Shown one piece after another: positions 33,319 through 42,634 of a stretch of DNA of 64,000 nt. The translations under genes were made by a program, and so were the position numbers. The stretch is taken from the NCBI RefSeq assembly GCF_016908355.1, contig NZ_JAFBDT010000004.1, positions 62,001 to 126,000 on the forward strand, written 5' to 3'. The notes beneath the pieces are model-generated. The model saw only the letters and a program-made list of their open reading frames with translations, was not told the origin of the DNA and ran no database searches. Numbering within the stretch: position 1 is the first letter of the stretch; each line of letters begins with the position of its first letter. Origin of the DNA: Fusibacter tunisiensis. Lineage in GTDB: Bacteria > Bacillota > Clostridia > Peptostreptococcales > Acidaminobacteraceae.

Positions 33319-34581
33319 ATGAGAGGTTTGGCACTTGAAGGTGGTGGCGCAAGAGGTTCATTTCAGGTTGGCGCCATAAAAGCACTTAAAGAATTGGGCA
33401 TTGAATTCGATGCAATAACAGGGACTTCTGTCGGCGCAATAAATGGCGCTTTAATTGTAATGGACGATTTGGAACGGATGCAAGCCATTTGGGAAGGCGC
33501 AGAAATGGCAGACATGGTCAATGGAGATTCGGAAGTGATTCAAGAAATCGTGAGCTTCGAGTTTAAGTCTGACATCCAAAAATTAAGAGAAGTAATTTTA
33601 AATACATTTAAGCAAGGCGGGTTTGATGTGACCCCTTTTCGGATGAGATTGCGTGATTCTATAGACGAATCTGTGATTCGAAATTCCAAAGTGGATTATG
33701 GATTGGTAACTTTATCTTTGACAGATTTAAAGCCCATCGAGATTTTTATTAAAGATATTCCCGAAGGAAAACTCCATGATTATATACTTGCCTCATCTAA
33801 TTATCCAGCTTTTAAAGATGAGAAGTTTGACAACAAAAAAATGATAGACGGGGCTTTTTTTGACAATTTACCCGTAAATATGCTCATAGAGCGCGGATGT
33901 GATGAAGTAATTGCAGTCCGTCTCAATAGCCTTGGCCGTATTCGGAAGCCACCCAAAGATACCAAAGCAAAAATTATCATGATTGAACCCTCAGAAGATC
34001 TTGGAAGAACATTGGATGTGGATCCTAAGCGTGCCAAACACAATATGAAACTCGGATATTTTGATACCATGCGCGTAATGAAAGAACTAAAAGGGAACAG
34101 ATATTATATTGAAGACCTACCAGAAGAGCAAAGATTAACGGATCAGATGGCACGTATGCCGGAAGAGACTGCCCGAAAAATTGCTGAGATCATAAAAAGT
34201 GAGAAACCCCATAAACGTATGATTTTTGAAGATTTACTGCCCTTGCTGGCCGATCTTGTAAAAGCAGACAAGGGGCATACCTATGGAGAACTGGTGCTTA
34301 ATTTTTATGAACACTTGGCAGAACTCCTTGAAATTGACCGATTTGAAATCTTCACGTTTGAAGTTTTTTTAGACCGCGTCCGCAAGGAATTTTTAAATTC
34401 CAGTACGCTTATGAAGGATTCTGATGAATTTGGCAAGCATTTGATTAATCTAATTCCACTTAAAGGGATGGGGCTTTTGCCTCAAAAGACAAAAGATCAC
34501 TTGTTGATCCAAATTTATAGAGTTTTGTTTCAAAAAGGATTTTGGGCACCCTCTACAGAATCTACAGAAAATATGGTATAA
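33319..34581 (+). CDS. Patatin-like phospholipase
   Basis: A 420-residue protein with the patatin fold: oxyanion loop GGGARG (8-13), nucleophile Ser37 in GTSVG and Asp177 in the DGA motif (MIDGAFFDN). The N-terminal ~290 residues form the lipase; the C-terminal ~130 residues are helical and match no domain I know. No signal peptide, so it acts in the cytosol or at the inner membrane face. The substrate is not known. It ends just before the phosphohexomutase gene. Confidence 0.87.
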   Translation: MRGLALEGGGARGSFQVGAIKALKELGIEFDAITGTSVGAINGALIVMDDLERMQAIWEGAEMADMVNGDSEVIQEIVSFEFKSDIQKLREVILNTFKQGGFDVTPFRMRLRDSIDESVIRNSKVDYGLVTLSLTDLKPIEIFIKDIPEGKLHDYILASSNYPAFKDEKFDNKKMIDGAFFDNLPVNMLIERGCDEVIAVRLNSLGRIRKPPKDTKAKIIMIEPSEDLGRTLDVDPKRAKHNMKLGYFDTMRVMKELKGNRYYIEDLPEEQRLTDQMARMPEETARKIAEIIKSEKPHKRMIFEDLLPLLADLVKADKGHTYGELVLNFYEHLAELLEIDRFEIFTFEVFLDRVRKEFLNSSTLMKDSDEFGKHLINLIPLKGMGLLPQKTKDHLLIQIYRVLFQKGFWAPSTESTENMV

Positions 34582-34628
34582 TTTTGAAGTTATTTGAAAT
34601 TGATGGATCATTTGAAAGGAGACACCTA

Positions 34629-36299
34629 ATGCGCGCTATGGAGATTTATAAGAAATGGCTTGAAAACCCTTATTTTGATGACGCATTTAGAGCTGAATTG
34701 AAAGCGATAGAAACAAACACAAGTGAAATAGAAGAACGTTTTTATAGAGATTTAGAATTTGGAACCGCTGGTATGCGGGGGATTATTGGGGCTGGAAGAA
34801 ATCGAATCAATGCTTATGTCGTTCGCAAAGCCACACAGGGATTTGCAAATTTTTTATTGAAACGCAAGGAGACTGTCTTACATGACAGTAAAGAAAAAGC
34901 TGTTGTAATTGCATATGATTCCAGACATTTTTCACCTGAATTTGCCATGGAGACCGCCCTTGTAATGGCAGGGAACGGCGTTAAAGCCTATGTGTTTGAC
35001 GGTGTGCGAACCACGCCTGAATTGTCCTTTGCGGTTCGTATGCTCAATTGTATCGGTGGCGTCATGATTACAGCCAGTCACAATCCGCCGGAATACAATG
35101 GTTACAAAGTATACGACGAAACAGGCTGTCAGTTAGTGCCTGCACTTGCAGAGGCGCTCGTAGACCATGTTACAAGTGTTCAAGAATTTGAGCAAGTGAA
35201 AATTAGCAGTAAAAAAGACGCTATTGAACACGGTCTCTTGAAACTTATATCAGAAGAAGTAGATACCCCCTATGTTGAGATGGTAAAACAGGTGTCGCCG
35301 AGACCTGACTTGTTGCGGGATTCAAGTTTAAAAGTGGTATATACCCCCCTTCATGGGACTGGTGGCATGACGATTTCAAGAGTTCTTAAAGAATTGGCTT
35401 TTTCAGGCTTGATTCCAGTGGCAGAACAAATGGAACCTGATGGGGATTTTCCAACTTGTAAAGAACCCAATCCAGAAAATAAGAGCGCTTTTGAAGTGGG
35501 CCTCAAGTACGCAGAAAAATACGATGCAGACCTTGCTGTGGCAACAGATCCTGACTGTGACCGTATTGGCCTCTTGGTGAAAAAAGAAGGCGGCTATGAA
35601 ATTTTAAACGGCAATCAGATTGGAACGCTTTATATGGAATATATTCTATCGTCTAGAAAGGACCTTACAGAGAATCATTATGTGGTCAATACAGTGGTTT
35701 CCAGCGATTTGGCACGGGCTCAAGCCCAGCACTATGGTGTTAGACTGATACAAACCCTTACAGGCTTTAAATTTATTGGTGAGCAAATTGAAAAAGATAC
35801 AAGGCATTTTGTTATGGGGTATGAAGAAAGCTTTGGGTATTTGTTTGCCCCTCACGTGCGTGATAAAGATGCTGTTATGGGAACACTGATAGCGGTTGAA
35901 ATGGCAGAATATTATAAAAGACAAGGTCTTTCGCTTCTTGATGTCCTAGAAACAGTCTATGAACGACATGGTTACTTTGTAGAGGAAACCATAGCCAAGA
36001 AGTTTGAAGGCAAAGATGGACAAGCAGATATGAACCGAATTATGGCTAAATTTAGAGCAGAATCTGAAAGTATTTTGGCGTATGACCGCAAGATTGACTA
36101 TAAAAATGACAACACAGGTTTGCCGAAGGCAGATGTTCTAAAGTTCTATCTGGATGCCAATTCATGGATGGTCCTTAGGCCGTCTGGCACTGAACCAAAA
36201 CTGAAAATTTATTTCTCCATACAAGGGGCGGATCGTGAAAAAACCTTGGAAAAATTGGATCATTACAAGAAAGCAATCGTGGAGAAGGTGCTGTCCTAA
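34629..36299 (+). CDS. Phosphoglucomutase/phosphomannomutase
   Basis: A 556-residue alpha-D-phosphohexomutase of the long PgcA type. The phosphoserine loop is TASHNPPEYNGYK with Ser150; the metal loop is ATDPDCDRIG; sugar and phosphate loops are GYEESFGY and RPSGTEPKLKIYFS. It interconverts glucose-6-P and glucose-1-P (or mannose forms) for glycan precursors. The AAAGGAG site at 34615-34621 fixes ATG 34629; a longer frame reaching into the lipase gene is not used. Confidence 0.93.
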   Translation: MRAMEIYKKWLENPYFDDAFRAELKAIETNTSEIEERFYRDLEFGTAGMRGIIGAGRNRINAYVVRKATQGFANFLLKRKETVLHDSKEKAVVIAYDSRHFSPEFAMETALVMAGNGVKAYVFDGVRTTPELSFAVRMLNCIGGVMITASHNPPEYNGYKVYDETGCQLVPALAEALVDHVTSVQEFEQVKISSKKDAIEHGLLKLISEEVDTPYVEMVKQVSPRPDLLRDSSLKVVYTPLHGTGGMTISRVLKELAFSGLIPVAEQMEPDGDFPTCKEPNPENKSAFEVGLKYAEKYDADLAVATDPDCDRIGLLVKKEGGYEILNGNQIGTLYMEYILSSRKDLTENHYVVNTVVSSDLARAQAQHYGVRLIQTLTGFKFIGEQIEKDTRHFVMGYEESFGYLFAPHVRDKDAVMGTLIAVEMAEYYKRQGLSLLDVLETVYERHGYFVEETIAKKFEGKDGQADMNRIMAKFRAESESILAYDRKIDYKNDNTGLPKADVLKFYLDANSWMVLRPSGTEPKLKIYFSIQGADREKTLEKLDHYKKAIVEKVLS

Positions 36300-37417
36300 T
36301 GATTGGAAAAATGAAATTCGTAAGGGCTCGGGCTACGACCACGCGGCTAATGGGGGTTGTTGGCCTTGTTGCTACGTGGCAGGATTTAAAGGGACAAGAG
36401 GTTGTACAGGTCTATCACTTGGATTATGAGAGCTATGGCATTGACGGCTTCCATCATTTTATCAATCCAGATCCCGATGAACTGAGCCAAGTGGTTTTAG
36501 GTGTTACCGGTGGACTTGGCGGAACTTTTGTAGAAATCACAGAGTCTGAATTCGTTTTTCTAATAAAATCAGCGTATGTAGTGGATGAAGGGTGTTTAGA
36601 TGCCCTTGTTGACTTTGAATCTTTTGAAGAGATATTTGAGACTCTATATGTAGACTTATCTGAGTCTGAAGAGATTGCCCTCTATCGTAAATTGACGCCT
36701 GAAATGGTTAACGATGAAATGTGTATTCACTATTTTGTGATGCGGTATGTGGGGTGCGATTATCCAGGGGCAATGCTTTTGTGGAAGGATGGAGCCATTG
36801 ATCCGGTGTTTGAACTCATGCATGCACCCCATACTTTGATTAAAAACACATGTGCGTTAATTGAGGTGAAATCGGGTAAGAAACTGTATAGGGTGGAAGC
36901 CCTTGTGGATTTTGAGACCAAGTATAAACTTATAGTTATCTCGGTAGAGGTATGTGCTGATACCCGCCAGATACTGTCTGCTGAACTTCTTGAAACACTC
37001 ACCATTAGCAGCACAGAAGCTGCTTTTAATCTTAGCAAACCAGAGTATATGATGGTGATGCAGGCACAAGATTCGTTTTTTGAACGTCGCTTTGTAAGAG
37101 ACAATCCTGAATTAATGAAGCAAACTTACATTCAGGGCAATCTTTATATTGAATTTAATCCAGACAATGCCCACGTGGCTGAAAATCCCTATTACTTAAA
37201 TGGGGACATCTACGCCCTTTATTTTTTCGGCTATTCTGGACAAGTGATTGTATGTACAATGACGCCAGAAACACTTGGAGAGATTGATCAAATGCTTGAA
37301 AATAGGCATGCTTATGAAGAAAGCCTTTCTTTTATTTGTGAACTTAAAACAGATGACCCTGTGTTGTATACCTATATTAATAGTGGCTATGACAATTTGT
37401 TTGATTTTTTAAAATAA
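36299..37417 (+). CDS. Unrecognised protein, translationally coupled to the phosphohexomutase
   Basis: A 372-residue protein that I do not recognise. Its ATG overlaps the last base of the phosphohexomutase stop codon (TAATG), so translation is coupled. It has no signal peptide or membrane helix and is acidic. The first ~50 residues (MGVVGLVATWQDLKGQEVVQVYHLDYESYGIDGF) look like a compact beta domain; the middle contains two repeating alpha/beta stretches. The S-box/metK unit begins immediately downstream. No function is proposed. Confidence 0.75.
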   Translation: MIGKMKFVRARATTTRLMGVVGLVATWQDLKGQEVVQVYHLDYESYGIDGFHHFINPDPDELSQVVLGVTGGLGGTFVEITESEFVFLIKSAYVVDEGCLDALVDFESFEEIFETLYVDLSESEEIALYRKLTPEMVNDEMCIHYFVMRYVGCDYPGAMLLWKDGAIDPVFELMHAPHTLIKNTCALIEVKSGKKLYRVEALVDFETKYKLIVISVEVCADTRQILSAELLETLTISSTEAAFNLSKPEYMMVMQAQDSFFERRFVRDNPELMKQTYIQGNLYIEFNPDNAHVAENPYYLNGDIYALYFFGYSGQVIVCTMTPETLGEIDQMLENRHAYEESLSFICELKTDDPVLYTYINSGYDNLFDFLK

Positions 37418-37420
37418 GGG

Positions 37421-37449
37421 TTGCATCTGTAAAAGTGATGTGCTATTAT
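37421..37449 (+). promoter_or_regulatory. Promoter of the metK transcript
   Basis: TTGCAT (37421-37426), 17-base spacer, TATTAT (37444-37449) with an extended TG. The S-box aptamer starts about 23 bases downstream. Confidence 0.7.
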
Positions 37450-37471
37450 GAATAAGCAAATTTAATAGTAG

Positions 37472-37575
37472 TCCTTATCAAGAGCGATGGAGGGAATAGG
37501 CCCTGTGAAGTCCAGCAACCGGTATCAAGTCGGTGCTAAATCCTACAGATGCAATGGAGATCTGGAAGATGAGGT
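37472..37575 (+). promoter_or_regulatory. SAM-I riboswitch (S-box)
   Basis: The aptamer shows the family core: CTTATCAAGAGCGATGGAGG, GGCCCTGTGAAGTCCAGCAACC, GGTGCTAAATCC and GATCTGGAAGATGAGG. P1 forms between CCTTATC (37473-37479) and GATGAGG (37568-37574). S-box elements bind SAM and end transcription when SAM is plentiful. Placement before metK, the SAM synthetase gene, is the classic feedback arrangement. Confidence 0.96.
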
Positions 37576-37586
37576 TTGAGTCGATC

Positions 37587-37613
37587 AGCCTTTTCTTATG
37601 GAAGGGCTTTTTA
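37587..37613 (+). terminator. S-box regulated terminator
   Basis: AGCCTTTTC and GAAGGGCT pair around a TTATG loop and are followed by TTTTTAT. This is the expression platform of the upstream SAM riboswitch. Confidence 0.85.
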
Positions 37614-37647
37614 TATGCCCAAAATTTATAGGAGGTGTACTTAAAAA

Positions 37648-38841
37648 ATGGCAAGAAAGAGATTATTTACGTCGGAATCGGTAACAGAAGGACACCCTGA
37701 TAAGGTGTGTGACCAAATTTCAGATGCAATTTTGGATGAAATTTTTAGCAAAGATCCAAATGCGCGTGTCGCTTGTGAGACCTCGGTAACAACAGGTCTT
37801 GTACTGGTGGCAGGCGAAATTACCACAGAGTGCTATGTGGACATTCAAAGTGTCGTACGAAAAACCATAAAAGAAATCGGCTATACACGTGCAAAATATG
37901 GATTTGACGGCGAGACATGTGGTGTACTTGTGGCAATTGATAAGCAATCAGATGACATCGCTATGGGTGTCGACAAGGCGCTTGAGAGCAAAGAAGGCCA
38001 TATGGCTGATGATATTGAAGCGGTTGGTGCAGGTGATCAAGGGATTATGTTTGGATTTGCCTGTGATGAAACACCAGAACTTATGCCACTCCCTATAGCG
38101 CTTTCACATCGTTTGGCAAGAAGACTTTCAGAAGTTCGTAAAGATGGAACCCTCCCTTACCTTAGACCTGACGGTAAAACGCAAGTAACTGTTGAGTATG
38201 GCGAAGATGGGAAACCAGAGCGTGTGCATACGGTATTGATTTCTACGCAACATAGTCCAAGAGCACAAAGAGACCAAATTGAACGGGACTTAATTGAACA
38301 GGTTATTAAACCAATCATTCCAGCTGAATTACTTCAAGACACCCGATATCTTGTTAACCCAACAGGTCGATTTGTAATCGGAGGACCTCAAGGGGATGCA
38401 GGGTTGACAGGACGTAAGATAATCGTAGACACATACGGTGGCTATGCACGTCATGGTGGTGGTGCGTTTTCAGGTAAAGACCCAACAAAAGTAGACCGTT
38501 CTGCAGCCTATGCTGCACGTTACGTGGCAAAAAATGTTGTTGCAGCAGGACTTGCAGAAAAATGTGAAATTGAACTGGCTTATGCGATTGGTGTCGCCTA
38601 TCCCGTATCTATTATGGTAGAAACCTTTGGCACTGCAAAAGTAGATGAAGCATTAATCGAAGACCTTATCGGAAAGCACTTCGACCTTAGACCAGGTGCA
38701 ATTATTAGAGACCTTGACCTAAGACGTCCAATCTACAAGCAAACAGCAGCGTATGGCCACTTTGGGCGAACAGACATTGACCTACCATGGGAAAGAACAG
38801 ATAAAGCAGAAACACTTCGAAATGCTGCAGGATTACGTTAA
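37648..38841 (+). CDS. metK: S-adenosylmethionine synthetase
   Basis: A 397-residue enzyme making SAM from Met and ATP. Signatures are [36 protein letters not shown] and the P-loop-like [19 protein letters not shown]. Length is normal. Expression is under the S-box upstream. Confidence 0.97.
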   Translation: MARKRLFTSESVTEGHPDKVCDQISDAILDEIFSKDPNARVACETSVTTGLVLVAGEITTECYVDIQSVVRKTIKEIGYTRAKYGFDGETCGVLVAIDKQSDDIAMGVDKALESKEGHMADDIEAVGAGDQGIMFGFACDETPELMPLPIALSHRLARRLSEVRKDGTLPYLRPDGKTQVTVEYGEDGKPERVHTVLISTQHSPRAQRDQIERDLIEQVIKPIIPAELLQDTRYLVNPTGRFVIGGPQGDAGLTGRKIIVDTYGGYARHGGGAFSGKDPTKVDRSAAYAARYVAKNVVAAGLAEKCEIELAYAIGVAYPVSIMVETFGTAKVDEALIEDLIGKHFDLRPGAIIRDLDLRRPIYKQTAAYGHFGRTDIDLPWERTDKAETLRNAAGLR

Positions 38842-38849
38842 GGGCGATT

Positions 38850-38946
38850 GCACCTTCGGTGCGGTGAGTGCTGCTTCGCAGCGTTGAATGCCAGTTTCAC
38901 TGACGTGGGGTGCGACTAACGTCGCGTGGAAGTGAGGCTGCGCCTC
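38850..38946 (+). repeat. Array B of covarying mini-hairpins
   Basis: Five units directly after metK: GCACC-TTC-GGTGC (38850-38862), GCTGC-TTC-GCAGC (38870-38882), CAGT-TTC-ACTG (38892-38902), GCGAC-TAAC-GTCGC (38912-38925), GAGGC-TGC-GCCTC (38934-38946). Starts are 20-22 bases apart, with linkers GGTGAGT, GTTGAAT, GTGGGGT and GTGGAAGT. The design equals array A after mbl. Confidence 0.88.
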
Positions 38947-38979
38947 GTGGCATAAAACAACCACTAATACGACTAAAAA

Positions 38980-39004
38980 AAAGCCTTTGATTAAGGCTTT
39001 TTTT
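38980..39004. terminator. Terminator after metK
   Basis: AAAGCCTT (38980-38987) and AAGGCTTT (38993-39000) with A- and T-runs on the two sides, usable in both directions. It sits between hairpin arrays B and C. Confidence 0.8.
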
Positions 39005-39027
39005 AGGTTTATCTACAATTTCCCAAC

Positions 39028-39081
39028 GCGACATCAGTCGCATTCACCGCTGCGGAGCAGCACTCAACGCACCGAAGGTGC
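39028..39081 (-). repeat. Array C of mini-hairpins, inverted copy of array B
   Basis: Three units: GCGAC-ATCA-GTCGC (39028-39041), GCTGC-GGA-GCAGC (39049-39061), GCACC-GAA-GGTGC (39069-39081). Their order and linkers are the reverse complement of the start of array B, so B and C face each other across the metK terminator. Confidence 0.87.
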
Positions 39082-39173
39082 ACGCCCCACGACTTTAGCC
39101 CCAAATCTCCTTGCCGAAAGATTGATTAAAATGATATGATTAGATAACGATTATAAATATGATAAGAGGTCTT

Positions 39174-41390
39174 ATGGAAAAAATCACCCTTGAAGGGGTT
39201 ATTGAGGATATCATTTATTATAATGAAGAGAATGGCTATTTGATTGCTACTTTTGGGACAGACGAGGAACTGGTTAGCATTAAAGGAAGTTTGCCGTTTG
39301 TTCAAGAGGGAGACCGTCTTAGGATTGTAGGAGAGGTTGACTTGCACCCTGTATATGGCGAGCAGATTGTGATTCGGTACGCTGAGCATTTGAAGCCAAC
39401 TGAACGTGAAGATATACTGAAGTATCTTTCTTCTGGCGTAATTACAGGTATTGGGCCTGCTACTGCAGAATTGATTGTGCAGGCTTTTGAGACGAAAGCA
39501 CTGGAGGTTTTAGAGAAAACACCAGAAAGACTTTTGGAAATATCAGGAATTGGGCCTAAGAAACTTGAACAGATTATTCTTTCTTATAAAGAACAGTTTG
39601 AACTTAGAGATTTTATAATTTATTTTCAGTCTCTGAATTTGTCTGTTAATATGGCCATGCGGATTTATAGGCATTTTGGACTTGATGCGGTAATGAAAGT
39701 TCAGGAAAATCCTTATATTTTAGCAGAAGAGGTTGTTGGGGTTGGCTTTAAGCAAGCAGATCAGATTGCCATGACCATGGGGATTGATTTTCATGCACCT
39801 TTTCGGATAGATTCAGGGATTGTTTTTTTGCTCAATCAAGAGTCTATGGCAGGCCATACGTGTATGCTTGAATCGGATTTAATCCAGAAAACAGCTGTGA
39901 CGCTTTCAGTGGATGCAGATGAAGTGGCGCATCAAATTCGGGACATGGCTGTTTTGGGGAAAATTTATGTGGACAGACTGGCAAGTGGTGAAGTCCGGAT
40001 TTATTTGCCCAGTCTTTATTATGCGGAACAGCAGGCTGCTGGAAAATTGTATCAGATTGCTGTAAATGCTGAGCCCCTGTCGCCATTTGATTCGGAAGAT
40101 TTTATTGAAAAATTTGAATCAGACCGAGGTATTTTGCTTGGAACCAAACAAAGGCATGCCATAAAGGCGGCTTTAGACCATGGGGTATTTATTATAACAG
40201 GTGGACCGGGAACGGGGAAAACCACTATTATTAATGCCATTATAAAGGCCTATGAATCTTTTGAAAAAAAAGTAACTTTGTGTGCACCAACGGGTAGGGC
40301 TGCTAAACGGATGACCGAAGCCACAACACGCGAAAGCAAAACCATTCACCGATTGCTGGAGTTTCAAGGTGAGAACCAATTTGCCAGAAACGGAGAGACC
40401 CCCCTTGAAACGGATGTCCTTATTGTAGATGAAATATCTATGGTGGACATTGTGATTCTATACCGTCTTTTGGATGCCATTAAGCCCGGGACACATGTGA
40501 TTTTTGTTGGAGATGCAGACCAATTGCCTTCGGTTGGACCGGGATCGGTTTTGAAAGATCTGTTGGACAGTGGGCTTATTGGCAGTATACGGCTGGATGA
40601 AATTTATAGGCAAAGTGAACAGTCTCTGATTGCCATAAATGCCCATAAAATTAACCATGGTGAAATGCCGACACTAAATCGACAGGACAAGGATTTCTTT
40701 TTTATTCAGGCCAATGGCCCAAGCGGTATTATGGCAGTGATTAAGGATCTTGTAAGTCAAAGACTTCCTGATTATTATCAACTGGATCCAATTGAAGACA
40801 TTCAAATTTTATCGCCTATGAAGAACACTCAGGTTGGGGTGCATGCTCTAAATGAGATGGTTCAAGAGGTTATTAATCCACCAAATAAAAATAAGATTGA
40901 GAAACGACTTGGCAAACGCACCTTTAGAGAAGGTGACAAGGTCATGCAGATTCGAAACAATTATAATTTGGACTGGGTCAGCAAGTGGGGAGAAGAAGGT
41001 ACAGGGGTCTTTAATGGAGACATCGGCAGAATTACTGAAATTGACGAACCTTCTAGGACACTTACAGTTTTGTTTGATCAAGAGCGTGAAGTGGTTTATG
41101 ATTTTCCGACGCTGGATGAGTTGGTACATGCTTATGCAGTGACTGTCCATAAAAGTCAAGGGAGTGAATTCAAGGCTGTGATTATGCCAATGATTTATGG
41201 ACCACCAATGCTGATGACCAGAAACATACTTTATACAGCGATTACAAGAGCGAAAACTTTGGTCGTCCTTGTTGGCGATAAACGGGCTATGCAGGCTATG
41301 ATTTCAAGAGACCAAGAACAGTACAGGCGGTCTGGCTTCAAAGAAAGGCTTGGCTTTTATCAGCAAATCAACAGGGGGATTTCAGAATGA
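39174..41390 (+). CDS. recD2: RecD2-type ATP-dependent helicase
   Basis: A 738-residue superfamily 1B helicase of the RecB-independent RecD2 kind, with the N-terminal OB-like region, helix-hairpin-helix segments (GIGPATAELI, GIGPKKLEQII) and Walker A GGPGTGKT near residue 343, Walker B DVLIVDEISM, and the motif VTVHKSQGSEF. It unwinds DNA 5' to 3' in repair. ATG 39174 is chosen because AAGAGG lies 8 bases before; ATG 39159 would overlap that site. comF overlaps its end by 4 bases. Confidence 0.93.
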   Translation: MEKITLEGVIEDIIYYNEENGYLIATFGTDEELVSIKGSLPFVQEGDRLRIVGEVDLHPVYGEQIVIRYAEHLKPTEREDILKYLSSGVITGIGPATAELIVQAFETKALEVLEKTPERLLEISGIGPKKLEQIILSYKEQFELRDFIIYFQSLNLSVNMAMRIYRHFGLDAVMKVQENPYILAEEVVGVGFKQADQIAMTMGIDFHAPFRIDSGIVFLLNQESMAGHTCMLESDLIQKTAVTLSVDADEVAHQIRDMAVLGKIYVDRLASGEVRIYLPSLYYAEQQAAGKLYQIAVNAEPLSPFDSEDFIEKFESDRGILLGTKQRHAIKAALDHGVFIITGGPGTGKTTIINAIIKAYESFEKKVTLCAPTGRAAKRMTEATTRESKTIHRLLEFQGENQFARNGETPLETDVLIVDEISMVDIVILYRLLDAIKPGTHVIFVGDADQLPSVGPGSVLKDLLDSGLIGSIRLDEIYRQSEQSLIAINAHKINHGEMPTLNRQDKDFFFIQANGPSGIMAVIKDLVSQRLPDYYQLDPIEDIQILSPMKNTQVGVHALNEMVQEVINPPNKNKIEKRLGKRTFREGDKVMQIRNNYNLDWVSKWGEEGTGVFNGDIGRITEIDEPSRTLTVLFDQEREVVYDFPTLDELVHAYAVTVHKSQGSEFKAVIMPMIYGPPMLMTRNILYTAITRAKTLVVLVGDKRAMQAMISRDQEQYRRSGFKERLGFYQQINRGISE

Positions 41391-42133
41391 TTAATGTGGC
41401 AAAAGCACTTGAAGATTTAATTTTTCCGCAAAATATTAAATGTCATGTGTGTGGTGAAGATTTAGATCCAAATGAAAAGCCCCCTATATGCAAGATGTGC
41501 CTTGAAACCATTTATCCAGTAAAAGGTTTGGTGTGCACCCATTGTGGGAAACCCATTGAAAGCCCAGAGGCCCAAAGTGGTCATTATAGAGGAAAATGCG
41601 TAGACTGTCAGGAGCATTTTTCATATATTGAAAAGCATCGATCCTATGCCCATTATGAAGGTGGCATTAAGCAAATGCTTATGGCACTTAAATATAAAGG
41701 GAAAACGTTTCATGTGGCATATTTTGTGGATAAACTCTATGAAGTCACAAGTTGTACACAAGAATTTATGGAAGCCGACTTAATTGTACCTGTCCCGAGT
41801 CATTGGGCACGGCGGTGGTCTAGGGGATATAATCAAGCTGAACTTTTAGCAACTGGGTTAGCCGGTAAGCTTCAGCAAATACCCTGTGAAAGCATATTAA
41901 TTCGGCATAGGCATACCACGAAACTAAAAATACTTGATAAAGAGGCTAGGAAGAAGGCCCTTCATAGTGCTATAATATTAAGTAATAAGAATACACTTAA
42001 TCTACAGGACAAGCGTGTCCTACTTGTGGACGATATTTATACCACTGGTGCAACGCTAGAGGCATGTGCAAAAGTTTTATATGAATCTGGATGTGCAGCT
42101 GTGTATGCCATTACCGTAGCAATGGGTTATTAA
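41387..42133 (+). CDS. ComF family phosphoribosyltransferase-like protein
   Basis: A 248-residue protein with two N-terminal Cys pairs of a zinc finger (CHVCGEDL, CKMC, CTHCGK, CVDC) and a type I PRTase domain with the PRPP motif VLLVDDIYTTGATLEAC. ComFC proteins help DNA uptake during competence and may act on DNA intermediates. As in Bacillus subtilis the gene precedes yvyF-flgM, forming the edge of the late flagellar locus. Confidence 0.9.
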   Translation: MINVAKALEDLIFPQNIKCHVCGEDLDPNEKPPICKMCLETIYPVKGLVCTHCGKPIESPEAQSGHYRGKCVDCQEHFSYIEKHRSYAHYEGGIKQMLMALKYKGKTFHVAYFVDKLYEVTSCTQEFMEADLIVPVPSHWARRWSRGYNQAELLATGLAGKLQQIPCESILIRHRHTTKLKILDKEARKKALHSAIILSNKNTLNLQDKRVLLVDDIYTTGATLEACAKVLYESGCAAVYAITVAMGY

Positions 42134-42147
42134 TGAGGAGGCTCAAT

Positions 42148-42561
42148 ATGACAGATGATAAATTAAAGGGACTTAGGAATTGCAAAAAGTGTGGACGATT
42201 GTTCTCGTCTACAAATGGCTCGTATTTGTGCTCCAGATGCAGCGACAGTATAGATGACGAATTTACACGTGTTAGAGAGTATATCTACGACAACCCATCC
42301 TCTAGTGTCAAAGATGTGGCTGAAGGCACTGGCGTTGAATCAGAAGCGATTTTAAAATGGATTCGCGAAGGGAAAATTGTACTTGGTGAAGGTGCCCGCA
42401 TTTCATTTTGTGAACGGTGTGATGAACCCACAGATGGCAGTCGTTTCTGTCCTAAGTGTGCAAGAGAACTTTCCCAAGGCCTTAAATCGGGACTCGAGTC
42501 AAAAGAGACACCAAAGAAGGACAACATAGGAATGCACATTAAAGAACCTACAAAAAAATAA
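42148..42561 (+). CDS. YvyF-type flagellar operon protein
   Basis: About 137 residues with two zinc ribbons (CKKCGRLF...CSRC and CERCDEPT...CPKC) flanking a MerR-like helix region (SSVKDVAEGTGVESEAILKWIREGKI). It matches the YvyF/TIGR03826 flagellar-operon family, whose role is unknown. The start ATG 42148 has GAGGAGG upstream. Position comF-yvyF-flgM is conserved with Bacillus. Confidence 0.87.
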   Translation: MTDDKLKGLRNCKKCGRLFSSTNGSYLCSRCSDSIDDEFTRVREYIYDNPSSSVKDVAEGTGVESEAILKWIREGKIVLGEGARISFCERCDEPTDGSRFCPKCARELSQGLKSGLESKETPKKDNIGMHIKEPTKK

Positions 42562-42570
42562 AATTCCCAC

Positions 42571-42597
42571 TAAACAAACCCCCGTTTGTGCCGATAT
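42571..42597 (+). promoter_or_regulatory. Sigma-28 promoter of flgM
   Basis: TAAA (42571-42574), 15-base spacer, GCCGATAT (42590-42597): a full match to the sigma-28/SigD consensus. The -10 box lies inside the left arm of an inverted repeat (42579-42627). Confidence 0.9.
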
Positions 42598-42627
42598 ATG
42601 TTATAGAGAAGTCGGCAGGAACGGGGG
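42579..42627 (+). repeat. Inverted repeat covering the flgM -10 box and ribosome binding site
   Basis: The left arm 42579-42594 (CCCCCGTTTGTGCCGA) pairs with the right arm 42612-42627 (TCGGCAGGAACGGGGG) at 15 of 16 positions. The right arm holds GGGGG of the flgM ribosome binding site. Transcripts from the sigma-28 promoter start after the left arm and so lack the hairpin; read-through RNA from comF-yvyF would carry it. Confidence 0.8.
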
Positions 42628-42634
42628 TGTATTT

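Noticed and set aside
37418-37471. T-box leader before metK
   Set aside because: The conserved T-box sequence is absent; the downstream motif is a clear S-box.
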